DNA from: Peptococcus niger
GTDB taxonomy: Bacteria > Bacillota > Peptococcia > Peptococcales > Peptococcaceae
Assembly (NCBI RefSeq): GCF_900101835.1
Contig: NZ_FNAF01000004.1
Span: forward strand, 159,602-223,601
Direction of reading: 5' to 3'
Length of the DNA: 64,000 nucleotides
Shown here: one piece after another, positions 25,841-34,802 of the stretch
Numbering within the stretch: position 1 is the stretch's first letter
Layout: the number at the start of each line of letters is the position of its first letter
Translations under genes and position numbers: made by a program
The notes under the pieces: generated by a model
The model's database searches: none
The model's input: the letters and a program-made list of their open reading frames with translations, nothing else
What the model was told of the DNA's origin: nothing

Positions 25841-27115
25841 ATGAAAGGAAGCTTCAGTAAAAAAGCAACAGCCGCTCTTTTGGCCGCAGCCCTAGTGGCC
25901 TCTACTGCCCCCATGCCTGCACAAGCAACAGAAAGCTATGCCCGGAACATTACTATTCAAGTAGACGGACGTACCATCCCTCAAACTGATCAAAAGGCCT
26001 TTATTAAAGACAGTCGGACGATGGTTCCCTTACGGACCGTCATGGAAGGTTTAAATATGGCCGTTGAATGGAACAACGAAAAGCGGTCCATTACTGTAAA
26101 AAACCCGGCCAAGGACGAAACCTATACCTTTTATGCAGATAAGCCCTATTTCCTACGCTACAAGAAAGCAGGTACGGATTTTATAAAGCTGGATGTTGCC
26201 CCCTATATTACCTCCAGTAACCGGACAGTTATGCCACTGCGTGCGATTGGCGAAACCTATGGTAAGGTAGATTGGGATAATGCCAATAGCATTGTAAAGA
26301 TAACAGGTAATGCTACAGCACCGAACCAACCGAGTGCGCCTACTGTAACGCCCAATAACCCTTCTCAGCCAGCTGTAACACCACAGCAGCCCTCCAGTGA
26401 AGTGAATGCGCCGAGTCAACCCAATACCCATCCGGTACAAAAGAGTGCCCTAGCTAGCGAAGAATTAGCCTGGTTAAAGGATAGGGCTAAGTCAGGCCCG
26501 CAAACAGAAGAAGACCTGGCTAGGTATGAGGAGTTCAGGACTAGAAAGGGCCTCAGTAGTGAGGAAATTGATCTACTGAATGCCTTCTGGCGATATGTGC
26601 CGGAGTTCAAGAAGAGCCTGTACTACAAGGCCCTAGAAGCACCACGGAAGCCCTTTACAGCAGACCAGCTGCGGATGTTGGAATTAGTGAACGCTGCCCG
26701 GGCAGAGCATGGGTTACAGCCTGTGAAGTTATCTCCGGCCTTGTGTGAGGGGGCAGAGATTAGGGCGAGGGAATTTAATCAAAGTCAAAAAGAATATGGT
26801 GTGATAGATTACGAAAGCCATATGAATGCATTAGCTAATGGCTGGAAGCCTCATACGAGACCTGACGGCAGCAAACCAAAAACAATTATCAATGATATCG
26901 GTTTATCCCAATTTAGCAACTATGCTAATATGAATGAGAACTTGTATGCTTTACCCTTAAATATTGCAAATGCTGATTCTGCAATGGATGGCTGGTTAAA
27001 GTCTTCTGAACATAAAAAAAACATCTTAAATCCAAACAGTAAATACCTTGGCACAGCGTCTATTTCAAGCGGTTTTAGAGATACCATGGGTTATGTCCAA
27101 TTATTTGCAAGCTAA
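25841..27115 (+). CDS. Secreted copper-amine-oxidase-N/CAP-domain protein
   Basis: 424 residues. Signal peptide (to about 30), then a Cu-amine-oxidase-N-like stalk domain (about 35-150; VDGRTIPQTDQKAFIKDSRT, MVPLRTVMEGL, VMPLRAIGE), a Pro/Asn-rich linker, and a C-terminal CAP/SCP domain (about 280-424; LELVNAARAEHGLQPVKLSP, MDGWLKSSEHKKNILNPNSK, GYVQLFAS). CAP proteins of Gram-positive anaerobes are secreted and of varied function. The first 25 residues recur in a truncated copy at 30436, so the family was once duplicated here. Confidence 0.9.
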   Translation: MKGSFSKKATAALLAAALVASTAPMPAQATESYARNITIQVDGRTIPQTDQKAFIKDSRTMVPLRTVMEGLNMAVEWNNEKRSITVKNPAKDETYTFYADKPYFLRYKKAGTDFIKLDVAPYITSSNRTVMPLRAIGETYGKVDWDNANSIVKITGNATAPNQPSAPTVTPNNPSQPAVTPQQPSSEVNAPSQPNTHPVQKSALASEELAWLKDRAKSGPQTEEDLARYEEFRTRKGLSSEEIDLLNAFWRYVPEFKKSLYYKALEAPRKPFTADQLRMLELVNAARAEHGLQPVKLSPALCEGAEIRAREFNQSQKEYGVIDYESHMNALANGWKPHTRPDGSKPKTIINDIGLSQFSNYANMNENLYALPLNIANADSAMDGWLKSSEHKKNILNPNSKYLGTASISSGFRDTMGYVQLFAS

Positions 27116-27171
27116 ATTAAAGCTTCTCAAATTGCAGTTGTACTTCCTTAAGAATTCGGAAATTACTAATA

Positions 27172-27227
27172 AAAAATAGGGGTAGTGCCAAAGTTGGTAA
27201 TAATCACTTAGCACTACCTCTATTTTT
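27172..27227. terminator. Bidirectional terminator
   Basis: AAAAATAGGGGTAGTGC pairs with GCACTACCTCTATTTTT across a 22-base loop, between two converging genes (CAP protein and helicase). Confidence 0.85.
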
Positions 27228-27302
27228 AGTTTAGATTCAACTGAGGCCAGGTCCTCTTTAACAGCAAATCGGTCTTTCCACTCAGTCCAATCAAGTAGAG
27301 GA

Positions 27303-30278
27303 TCAATAACTCCCGTCTGATTCATCTTGGTTATATTTATTAATCACACGCAAAGTGTTTTTTACAACTTTCCCGCCAACCCCTTCATACAATTGCTTGT
27401 CACCAATAATATATAACCTTTCTTTTGCTCGTGTGGCAGCGACATTCATTATGTTAGGTTTTTTTACAACCCAGGCAGCAGCTCCACTACTGTTTTCGTC
27501 TGCACCTAAAACCAAAATAACAACCTTGTTTTCTTTGCCTTGAAAAGTATGAACCGTTCCAATTTGCTCCTTTTTAGAATCAATAAGATGTCTATTTTCT
27601 GCTTTTCCTAATTGCTCTCTCAGCTTCTGGGCAACATTCCTGAATGGTGTGATTATATATATTTGTTTATTAGTAAATCCTTCTTCTATTAGCTCAGTCA
27701 ATAGATCTATAACGTAACAGGCTTGCGCTTGAACGAACTTATCTTTAGCTATTCCTTTTACGTCACACCACTTTCCAATGCCAAAATTTTCCTCGACTCC
27801 TAGAACCATCCGACCATCATAAGAAATGGCATTTGATATCGAAAACATGGGGTCAGTACACCTTCTGTGTACCCACAGCGGAACGCCTATCCAAGTCTCT
27901 TCATCTTTTTGGAAACCGTATTTTCCGGCTGAATCCAAAACAGTTTGACAAGAAGCTGTTGGCGCTAGATATGTGTCAGATACACGAAAATGATTTTGCA
28001 AAATTCCTAGCACTTGTGAGTCCAGCGTTTTCACCGGCTCTATTTGAAAAGGATCACCCAATGCCATAACGCGTTCTGCTCTCAGCAAACCACCAATGCA
28101 AGCTTGAGGGGCAGCTTGGCCAGCTTCATCAATAAATAAATTAGGTACTGTATTGGCTCCAGCGAAATCAAACATATTATGCATGCTTGCAAAGGTCGTG
28201 CTGATAACGGGGATAGCAAAATTAATCCAATTCCATGAATGTACAAGAAACTCTTTACCGTCATCCCAGTGCCGAATTCTTATTTTGTTATCCCAGTCAA
28301 GTGCGTTTCGGGCAGTTTTTAAGTCTTCCTTGTACTCATATAGAAAAGCTTTTCTAACTTCAAGCGCTTTAGTAAAAAGCTGACTTTGTTTGATTCTGAA
28401 GTCATCATTAAACCATGGCACGGATTTTTCCAATTCATCATAAGGTAGAGAAAAATCTAGGAGTGGAGTATTTGATTGTTTCAATTCTGCTAATTTTTCT
28501 TTATATAGCTGCATGTTTAGCTTACATTGCCTAAGATTTTCTTCATATTCAGAAATTTGGCTTGTTTTCTCATTGAGAGAACAGCTATACTCTTCTACCC
28601 ATTTCTCTAATTGAAACTGTTTCTTTTTAGTAGAATTTATTTGCTTCGAATAAGTTGTTGCTTCATTTATCTTGAAAAGTTTTTTAATAGCGAAATATTT
28701 AGGCTTATTTAGCTTGAGCTTTTCATGTTCTTCTTTAGATTTTTCTAAATCCGCTCTTACTTCATCAATTTTAACACTTATCTGACCAACATCTTCTTTG
28801 AGAACAACTAAAAGATCAGGGTATTCGTGATTTATTTTTTGTTTCATTATATCCATTTGAACCATCACAGTATAAGCATCTTGAGCGTCATCAATCATTT
28901 TTTGAACTTGATCGTATAGCTGGTTAAACTCTTCGCAAGTATTTTGAAGATTTATTTCTTCACAAACTTCTGTGTACTCGTTATTGTCAGTGGCAATTTC
29001 ATCCAGTTCTTTACAGATATCTTCTATGCGATGATCTAACTCAGTACGATTATCTTTATTTCCCCCTCTATATGCAAAAGATCCCCACATCATTATAGGC
29101 TCAGAATCTTTTTTAGACCTTTTTAATTTAAAAGGAAAATAGTCTGGGGTTTCGAATTTGCTGTATATAGCATTTTCTTTCGAGAAATCAATCACGATAT
29201 TTTCCAAGGCTGTATTATTTGAACTTGCCAAAAGGATATTGGACTTGAGAAGCTCTGGAGGAAGGATTGATATAGACCACTGGTCTTGTGTAGTATTATT
29301 GGTGATAGGTGTATTTAATGCCTTCTTCTCTAGACTTAAACTGCCTATTTTTTCAGCAATTTCTCGACTAGTCTGTACAATTAAATCTGCGAATACATCT
29401 TTTAATAATGTGGTTTTTCCTGTCCCTGGTGGTCCATTAACAGTTAGAAGATAATCTTTTCCCTGACTTCGTAAATTGATCGCAACCTGTTGCATTAAAC
29501 TGGGTGCATGCGATGGGTCGCTTGGAAAACGGCCAAGAGGATAATTACAAGGTGCTAAAATTTCTTTTATATTATTTTGACCTTCAGGGGTTTTGCTATC
29601 TAAATTAATTTTCTCGTCTGGTAAGGCTTCTCTAAAATATCGCTTAAGGAGATGATTTTGAGAACAATGCTTAGCGGTCTCTAGATCTTCCAGATAAAAA
29701 GAATGTAATTTAGCGTTCATTTCGGCTTTACTGTTAAAAACTTCAAAACATATACTATCCGCCTTAATAAAAGCATTTGAAGATTTTAAAAGATAGTGTA
29801 GCAGCTTACCAAGGTCATTTTCACATTCTTCGTAAGCCATTTTAATTTGTGCGGATATTTCTGTTGTTAACATTTTTAAATCTGTTAAATCATAATTGAT
29901 TTTTTGATTTTTGTAGATATAATAAGGTATTGAAACAAATGTTTCGTCTGGAATAAATTCGAGGTTATAGTCAAAAACCAATGCATACTCAAAAGTTTTT
30001 TCCCAGTCAATATCCTCATCTACAATATTAATTCTGTAAACTCTTTTAAGGATTTTTAATACTTTTTCGAAACTCAGGACATTAAAATATAACGCTAATT
30101 TTGCGTTTTTATTAATTGGGTAATTTTCATTTCGATGCATTAGCTTTTTTAGTTTGTGGTGTTCCATTTTATCATAGGTCAGTATTTTTGCGTCCTTAGA
30201 TAAATTTCCTTCAGCTAAAAATTCATAAAATATAAAGCTGTCTAAAATATTATTTTTTATATCCCATTTGTCACACAT
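27303..30278 (-). CDS. SF1 (Dna2/Upf1-like) helicase
   Basis: 991 residues. An unassigned N-terminal 230 residues is followed by Walker A (NGPPGTGKTT, 281-290), a long coiled-coil insertion (about 410-600), the DEAGQ Walker B/motif II (FIDEAGQAAPQA), motif III (MALGDPFQIEP), and motifs V-VI (TVHTFQGKENKVVILVLGAD, MNVAATRAKERLYIIGD). This is the AAA_11/AAA_12 layout of Dna2/NAM7-like helicases. No nuclease domain is evident. Solitary helicases of this kind often sit in defence islands. A 329-bp piece covering residues 288-396 is duplicated in inverted orientation at 33131-33459. Confidence 0.85.
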   Translation of the reverse strand: MCDKWDIKNNILDSFIFYEFLAEGNLSKDAKILTYDKMEHHKLKKLMHRNENYPINKNAKLALYFNVLSFEKVLKILKRVYRINIVDEDIDWEKTFEYALVFDYNLEFIPDETFVSIPYYIYKNQKINYDLTDLKMLTTEISAQIKMAYEECENDLGKLLHYLLKSSNAFIKADSICFEVFNSKAEMNAKLHSFYLEDLETAKHCSQNHLLKRYFREALPDEKINLDSKTPEGQNNIKEILAPCNYPLGRFPSDPSHAPSLMQQVAINLRSQGKDYLLTVNGPPGTGKTTLLKDVFADLIVQTSREIAEKIGSLSLEKKALNTPITNNTTQDQWSISILPPELLKSNILLASSNNTALENIVIDFSKENAIYSKFETPDYFPFKLKRSKKDSEPIMMWGSFAYRGGNKDNRTELDHRIEDICKELDEIATDNNEYTEVCEEINLQNTCEEFNQLYDQVQKMIDDAQDAYTVMVQMDIMKQKINHEYPDLLVVLKEDVGQISVKIDEVRADLEKSKEEHEKLKLNKPKYFAIKKLFKINEATTYSKQINSTKKKQFQLEKWVEEYSCSLNEKTSQISEYEENLRQCKLNMQLYKEKLAELKQSNTPLLDFSLPYDELEKSVPWFNDDFRIKQSQLFTKALEVRKAFLYEYKEDLKTARNALDWDNKIRIRHWDDGKEFLVHSWNWINFAIPVISTTFASMHNMFDFAGANTVPNLFIDEAGQAAPQACIGGLLRAERVMALGDPFQIEPVKTLDSQVLGILQNHFRVSDTYLAPTASCQTVLDSAGKYGFQKDEETWIGVPLWVHRRCTDPMFSISNAISYDGRMVLGVEENFGIGKWCDVKGIAKDKFVQAQACYVIDLLTELIEEGFTNKQIYIITPFRNVAQKLREQLGKAENRHLIDSKKEQIGTVHTFQGKENKVVILVLGADENSSGAAAWVVKKPNIMNVAATRAKERLYIIGDKQLYEGVGGKVVKNTLRVINKYNQDESDGSY

Positions 30279-30435
30279 AAGTACCTCCCCAGAAAAATAT
30301 AAGAATACTCCATGTATTTAATTTACCATATATAAGTGTTGATGTCATTTTTCCCACATCTGAGCCGTGCAAAAGAATATGGGCGTGATGAAATGAAAGT
30401 AACAATATAACGCACAGACCGAAAGGAGCAACACC

Positions 30436-30519
30436 ATGAAAGGAAGCCTAACAAAGAAAGCCACAGCTGCGGTACTAGCCGCAACCCTACTGGTTTCTAC
30501 TACCCTGCTGCCTTTGTGA
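30436..30519 (+). pseudogene. Signal-peptide remnant of a second CAP-type gene
   Basis: After GAAAGGAG an ATG encodes MKGSLTKKATAAVLAATLLV plus seven residues, very like the start of the 25841 protein (MKGSFSKKATAALLAAALVA), then breaks into IS sequence with an immediate stop. The rest of the gene is gone, so an IS insertion or IS-mediated deletion destroyed it. Confidence 0.8.
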
Positions 30520-30690
30520 CGCCATATTTGATTGCGTATTCACATAGACGCTGGCGAAAACGCATTTCTTCGGTTATACTTGCCATGAGAGATACTCCTT
30601 TTGATACTTTGTTTTTTGGTTGAAACTTATTGTATCAGAGTATCTCTCTTTTTTTATCTGTTTCTGTAACATATGTCTTATCACATTACA
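30518..30690 (-). mobile_element. Left-end fragment of an IS element
   Basis: The reverse complement of 30563-30690 matches 63873-64000 almost base for base: the terminus TGTAATGTGATAAGACATAT, a leader, AGGAG and the transposase start MASITEEMR, here extended to FRQRLCEYAIKYG. The fragment retains the terminus and about 24 codons of transposase and cuts the CAP-type remnant. Confidence 0.85.
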
Positions 30691-31065
30691 TACTTTCAGA
30701 TAAGATAAAAAATATACCTGTAAAGGCAGATATAGAAAGCACAAAAATTTCTATTCAGGAAAAGAAGAATCTTTCCTGTGAACGTGATAACATAAACATT
30801 ACTTTGCAAAAACAATATGAGAAGTACAAAAAGAAAGAATTATCGAAGGAGGTATATCTACAAGAAAAACAAAATCTCTTACTGAAGAAACAAGAGCTAG
30901 AGGAGGAATTAGAAAAAGAGAGCATTCTTAAACCTTCAAACGAAATTTCTAATCTATCTGATAATGAGGAAAATCACCAAAGAGATTGTAGATACTATGG
31001 TGGAAAAAATTGTAGTATCAAGGCATGGAAGTATAGAAATTAAGATAAAAGGAGAAGGTGTATAA
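30691..31065 (+). pseudogene. C-terminal remnant of a serine recombinase
   Basis: An open frame from the IS terminus encodes a coiled-coil tail (CERDNINITLQKQYEKYKKK, YLQEKQNLLLKKQELEEELE) typical of large serine recombinases. A frameshift near 30976 switches to a frame that ends ITKEIVDTMVEKIVVSRHG and SIEIKIKGEGV, the usual closing strand of that family, with the stop at 31065. The catalytic and DNA-binding domains are missing, removed at the IS boundary. Probably the scar of an older integrated element. Confidence 0.65.
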
Positions 31066-31155
31066 ATGGAAGTTATATAAAAAATATGCTATAATAAGAA
31101 CAATAGATGATGTTAATTTATATTTAAAAACTATATAGATGGACGGTGATGTTAT

Positions 31156-32655
31156 ATGGCAAAGAAAAAATTTTATGCTGTTAGAGTAGGAAAAATTCCC
31201 GGAATTTATCAAACATGGAGTCAGGCTGAAGAACAGGTGAAAGGCTTTCCAGGTGCAGAGTACAAGTCTTTTTCTACAGAGGGGGAAGCTATAAGATATA
31301 TGTCTCGTGAGGAAATAAAAGAAAGTGAAAGTGTATCCGATGAAATATCTGTAATAAATGAAAAAATAGAACAGGAAATAAAGAACTTACGAGATAGAGA
31401 AGTAATTGCTTTTGTAGATGGCAGCCATTCTTTAGATGCAGATGGAAAAGAAAAATACAGTTTTGGTGTCCTTCTTTTAACCAATGAATCAGAAGACAGT
31501 CTATATAAGGCTTTTATAGATAAAACTTATATGGATTCAAGAAATATTGCAGGTGAAATTGAAGGTGTTAAACAAGCTATTTTATGGGCTATTGAAAGCA
31601 ATAAACAAAGAATAAAAATTTTTTATGATTATGAAGGCATTGAAAAGTGGGCAACGAAAGAATGGAAATCTAAAGTCAAAATTTCACAGGAATATAGTAA
31701 ATTCTTTGATGAGAAGTCAAAGTTGATAAATATAGAATTTGAGCATGTAAAAGCTCATAGCGGAATTGTGTATAATGAAAAAGCGGATGAATTAGCAAAA
31801 AAAGCTCTCTTGTCGCAAGGGTATAAAACATATAATGATGGATCTATCTATTTTATAGGTTTTCAAAAGCAAGATTGGCTTAATATGGTAGAATCACTCA
31901 ATAATGAAATCAATGAAGAAGATATTAAAGATAAAATTAAGGTAGAAGAATCTAGTCCAAAAGATTACTTAGATAAATTGTTACTTGTGTTTGACGGTCA
32001 ACGAGTGATTATTAACTGCTACAAAGGTAATAAATCTTACGTTCAAGGGAAACAGAGTTTGCTGTTTCGGAAAATTATTTCATTGGCGATTGAAAACTTA
32101 CCAACAGATAGTGCTGTTATAGAAGTCCTAAATACGTATCATGATTTAACAGTAGAGAAGCTGGAGGTTGAAAATGCTTTTTCTACGTTATTGCCTAATT
32201 TTCCAATTGATGATAAAGATACAAAACTTAGAAATACTTTATTATCCTCAGTATTTAATACACTAATAACAGGCTATATGCCGGATTATACTTGTCTGGT
32301 TACACCCCTTTTTAGAGCGATGGAATTTTATTTGCATAGAATTTTACATGATAAATTGGGTAAGAATACAACTAGAACAGGAAAAGATGGCAAATTTAAA
32401 AGGAATAATTTTGCTTTCTTTGATGAAAATGAAACAACAGGAAATTTTGAATATAATTCATCTGCTGTAGGCTTAAGTTCTAATCAAATAGATTATCTTA
32501 ATCAGTTATATAGTAGCTATAACAAAATGAGACATCCATATTCACATTGGTCAGAAAATTCAATGGATACTCATGTTATAACGGATATAAAAACAGCTCA
32601 TGAATTAATTTTGGAAGGCTTGCAATTTATAAATAAATATTATATAATATTTTAG
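31156..32655 (+). CDS. rnlA: Viroplasmin/RNase HI-RnlA fusion toxin
   Basis: 499 residues in three parts. Residues 4-50 are a viroplasmin-type hybrid-binding domain (KFYAVRVGKIPGIYQTW). Residues 82-220 are RNase HI with D88 (FVDGS), E134, D158 and D211 plus H201. Residues about 265-499 are an RnlA-like HEPN ribonuclease: R387-x-x-E390 (LFRAMEFYL) and R459-x4-H464 (RHPYSH), matching the spacing of E. coli RnlA R255/E258 and R318/H323. RnlB-like gene follows. E. coli RnlA toxicity and its control need RNase HI supplied separately; here the two are one protein. An extended -10 (TGCTATAAT, to 31095) precedes it. Confidence 0.8.
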   Translation: MAKKKFYAVRVGKIPGIYQTWSQAEEQVKGFPGAEYKSFSTEGEAIRYMSREEIKESESVSDEISVINEKIEQEIKNLRDREVIAFVDGSHSLDADGKEKYSFGVLLLTNESEDSLYKAFIDKTYMDSRNIAGEIEGVKQAILWAIESNKQRIKIFYDYEGIEKWATKEWKSKVKISQEYSKFFDEKSKLINIEFEHVKAHSGIVYNEKADELAKKALLSQGYKTYNDGSIYFIGFQKQDWLNMVESLNNEINEEDIKDKIKVEESSPKDYLDKLLLVFDGQRVIINCYKGNKSYVQGKQSLLFRKIISLAIENLPTDSAVIEVLNTYHDLTVEKLEVENAFSTLLPNFPIDDKDTKLRNTLLSSVFNTLITGYMPDYTCLVTPLFRAMEFYLHRILHDKLGKNTTRTGKDGKFKRNNFAFFDENETTGNFEYNSSAVGLSSNQIDYLNQLYSSYNKMRHPYSHWSENSMDTHVITDIKTAHELILEGLQFINKYYIIF

Positions 32656-32701
32656 TTACTTTTTTGTATAAATGATTTAAGAGGAAGGAGGAGATATTGT
32701 A

Positions 32702-33049
32702 ATGAAACCATATTTGATAAATAGTTTAAAAAAGGATGGATTTGATGCTATAATAACATTGTTAGATTACCAAACTCAAATATCAAGATGTTTAAAATCC
32801 ATTAGAATGTCTCCGAACGAAACAAGAAAACTTTTGATAGATACTATATTATGTTCAGGAATGAATGAGTATCGTTTTATTGAAACTACTTTAAATGAAG
32901 ATGGAACAATTAATTTAAATCATTATAACTATGTTAATGTGGACAATGATATACTAGAAAAAGCAAATGAGATTCTAAAATATCAACCCGCTTTTTTAAG
33001 AAATTCTGTATTGCCGGAATCACAAATAAAAAAAATAGCACAGAGTTAA
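32702..33049 (+). CDS. rnlB: RnlB-like antitoxin
   Basis: 115 residues, GGAAGGAGGAG upstream of ATG 32702. The pattern matches E. coli RnlB by order of landmarks: a middle helix (ETRKLLIDTILCSGMNEYRF), a strand pair (ETTLNEDGTINL) and the closing AFLRNSVLPESQIKKI, comparable with EYLEASVLSPDDVRQV. It sits 46 bases after the toxin gene and before a terminator, so the two form one operon. Should hold the fused RnlA toxin inactive. Assignment rests on remembered family patterns. Confidence 0.75.
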   Translation: MKPYLINSLKKDGFDAIITLLDYQTQISRCLKSIRMSPNETRKLLIDTILCSGMNEYRFIETTLNEDGTINLNHYNYVNVDNDILEKANEILKYQPAFLRNSVLPESQIKKIAQS

Positions 33050-33075
33050 ATATACTGTATACCATATGACGCATC

Positions 33076-33106
33076 AAAGCACTTAAAGAAATTTAGGTGC
33101 TTTTTT
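33076..33106 (+). terminator. Terminator of the rnlA-rnlB operon
   Basis: AAAGCACTTAAA-GAAA-TTTAGGTGCTTTTTT, a GNRA-looped hairpin with T run. Confidence 0.85.
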
Positions 33107-33130
33107 AATATCAATTACTTGACATTGTAG

Positions 33131-33459
33131 GGAAAAACCACATTATTAAAAGATGTATTCGCAGATTTAATTGTACAGACTAGTCGAGAAATTGCTGAAA
33201 AAATAGGCAGTTTAAGTCTAGAGAAGAAGGCATTAAATACACCTATCACCAATAATACTACACAAGACCAGTGATCTATATCAATCCTTCCTCCAGAGCT
33301 TCTCAAGTCCAATATCCTTTTGGCAAGTTCAAATAATACAGCCTTGGAAAATATCGTGATTGATTTCTCGAAAGAAAATGCTATATACAGCAAATTCGAA
33401 ACCCCAGACTATTTTCCTTTTAAATTAAAAAGGTCTAAAAAAGATTCTGAGCCTATAAT
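33131..33459 (+). pseudogene. Inverted duplicate of a helicase gene segment
   Basis: 329 bases nearly identical to the complement of 29092-29420, encoding GKTTLLKDVFADLIVQTSRE and the following residues of the SF1 helicase (about 288-396). One substitution turns a TGG codon into TGA. No start codon or other helicase motif is present, so it is non-functional sequence. With its parent it forms a long inverted repeat around about 3.7 kb. Confidence 0.9.
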
Positions 33460-33476
33460 AAATGTAGAGTGATCCC

Positions 33477-33620
33477 ATAACGGCTGGGGGTATTTTAATA
33501 GAGGCCTTTGAACAAAGGCTAATAAGCTTGGATCAAGGTGAGCGAATTTGGACAGAAATGTTAGCTAAGAGAAGAGAAATAGGAGCAGATTCGTTCAAGA
33601 GCTTTGTTTCAAGGAAATAG
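33477..33620 (+). pseudogene. Short gene remnant (PIN/DUF3368-like?)
   Basis: An open frame begins abruptly after the helicase fragment: ITAGGILIEAFEQRLISLDQ followed by GERIWTEMLAKRREIGADSF, ending at TAG 33618-33620. It resembles the C-terminal end of DUF3368 PIN-domain toxins. No start codon. Low-confidence identity, but the residue pattern is not random. Confidence 0.35.
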
Positions 33621-33719
33621 AATTAGAAATTAATAAAAGCTAGGCTGAAGAAATCGTGATGTATAGTACGCTACAGAGATATGGAGCTGCTAGTTTAAAA
33701 AATGCATAAAGTAAGTACT

Positions 33720-34343
33720 ATGAAAATAATAGAAAAAATCATAAGGTATGTTGCGGATAATATGACAGTTATAACTATGGGAACAGCTTTTTTAGTAAAG
33801 GTTGGCTGTATAAGTAATTTTGAGCAGCAGTTATATTGCGTTTTGGTTTGCATTGGATTTGGTAATATCTACGTTGTTGCTTGTGAAGAGCTTTTGAATA
33901 ATATTAAATTAAGGAATCAAGGCGGATCTTTTAAGAGTCCAATAAAGACTAGTTTTTCAGAGTCAAAAAAGGCTAAGCAAGATAGAGCAAGAAAAAAAGA
34001 AAGTAGTGCACAATCACTTCAGAAGATTAGTAGTGTAGCTATACAATATATTGAGGCGGCTTTCCTGCCTTTTATATTCATTCTTATGGGAGATGTCCAT
34101 AAAAATGAATATAAAATAATTATTCTTTCTATCGTAGTTTTTATGTTGTGGGTTTTACTTAGGTTCTTAAGCAAAGATAGTAATAAAAATAAATATACTA
34201 AAATCCGTTTTGTTTTTCTCCTACTTGCAGTGCTAATCTTTGGCTGTGTAGTGCGTGAGGTAAACCATAAAATTAGTCGTGTTTTTATAATTTTAGCGTT
34301 TCTTATCGGGTTATGTAAATTATGTAGAGCCAAGGATGCATAG
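33720..34343 (+). CDS. Multi-pass membrane protein, unknown
   Basis: 207 residues from ATG 33720 (an in-frame start at 33702 is possible). Two N-terminal spans (VITMGTAFLVKVGC and LYCVLVCIGFGNIYVV), a basic cytoplasmic loop (SESKKAKQDRARKKES), two further spans, then two more (IRFVFLLLAVLIFGCVV, ISRVFIILAFLIGLCKLC). No family recognised. It lies between an RnlAB-like unit and a CmdTAC-like unit and may be a defence-associated membrane protein, but there is no direct evidence. Confidence 0.6.
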   Translation: MKIIEKIIRYVADNMTVITMGTAFLVKVGCISNFEQQLYCVLVCIGFGNIYVVACEELLNNIKLRNQGGSFKSPIKTSFSESKKAKQDRARKKESSAQSLQKISSVAIQYIEAAFLPFIFILMGDVHKNEYKIIILSIVVFMLWVLLRFLSKDSNKNKYTKIRFVFLLLAVLIFGCVVREVNHKISRVFIILAFLIGLCKLCRAKDA

Positions 34344-34373
34344 GAATGGCCACCTATGGAAAGGTGGCCATTT
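34344..34373. terminator. Hairpin between convergent genes
   Basis: AATGGCCACCT-ATGGA-AAGGTGGCCATT lies between the membrane-protein gene and the end of the minus-strand chaperone gene. T runs are short, so termination strength is uncertain. Confidence 0.6.
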
Positions 34374-34379
34374 GTAAAG

Positions 34380-34802
34380 CTATTCTTTATTTCCTTCTTC
34401 AAGTAGAGCCGTTACGTTCAGCACAGGAAGTATATAGTTTGGGAACTCATTAGCTCTCATGATTATATCTGAAACCATCGGACGCATATACGAATATAGG
34501 ATTGCAGTGGCATTTTCAAGCAAATACTGCTCAAAAGATCTGCCATCTGATTCGTCTTTGTTATAGCTAAAGTGTGCAGTCATTTTAAGAACAACTTGAA
34601 AGGCGGCTTTTGGGTCTTCTAGGCTGCCTAAAATTAGGTCAAAGTTTACGAGAGCCTTATCCTCTTTGCTTTTATCGTTATATTTCAGATCCACACTAGG
34701 CTTAATATCAAGGGTTATCGTTCCCTCTGATGGATCGAAGTTATTATTTCTAATATAGGATATTTCGTTAAGGTGGTAATTATGGAATTCTATTCCAGCC
34801 AT
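34380..34802 (-). CDS. SecB-like chaperone (CmdC-like)
   Basis: 140 residues. Beta strands at the front and the ending YMRPMVSDIIMRANEFPNYI-LPVLNVTALL follow the SecB pattern (helix then FPP-LxLPPINF-like strand). It is the third gene of a minus-strand operon after an ART-type toxin and a small protein; its ATG shares a base with the stop of the latter. In toxin-antitoxin-chaperone systems such SecB homologues fold and protect the antitoxin. Gram-positive bacteria usually lack export SecB, which strengthens a dedicated role. Named by analogy to CmdC. Confidence 0.75.
   Translation of the reverse strand: MAGIEFHNYHLNEISYIRNNNFDPSEGTITLDIKPSVDLKYNDKSKEDKALVNFDLILGSLEDPKAAFQVVLKMTAHFSYNKDESDGRSFEQYLLENATAILYSYMRPMVSDIIMRANEFPNYILPVLNVTALLEEGNKE

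Noticed and set aside
27101..27325. 74-residue minus-strand ORF after the helicase gene
   Set aside because: It has no ribosome site and its second half runs through the bidirectional terminator at 27172-27227. The first 40 codons look mildly protein-like, so it may be a remnant, but not a gene.
33115..33393. Minus-strand ORF over the helicase duplicate
   Set aside because: It is the same antisense shadow that occurs opposite the parent helicase gene at 29158-29454; no independent support.
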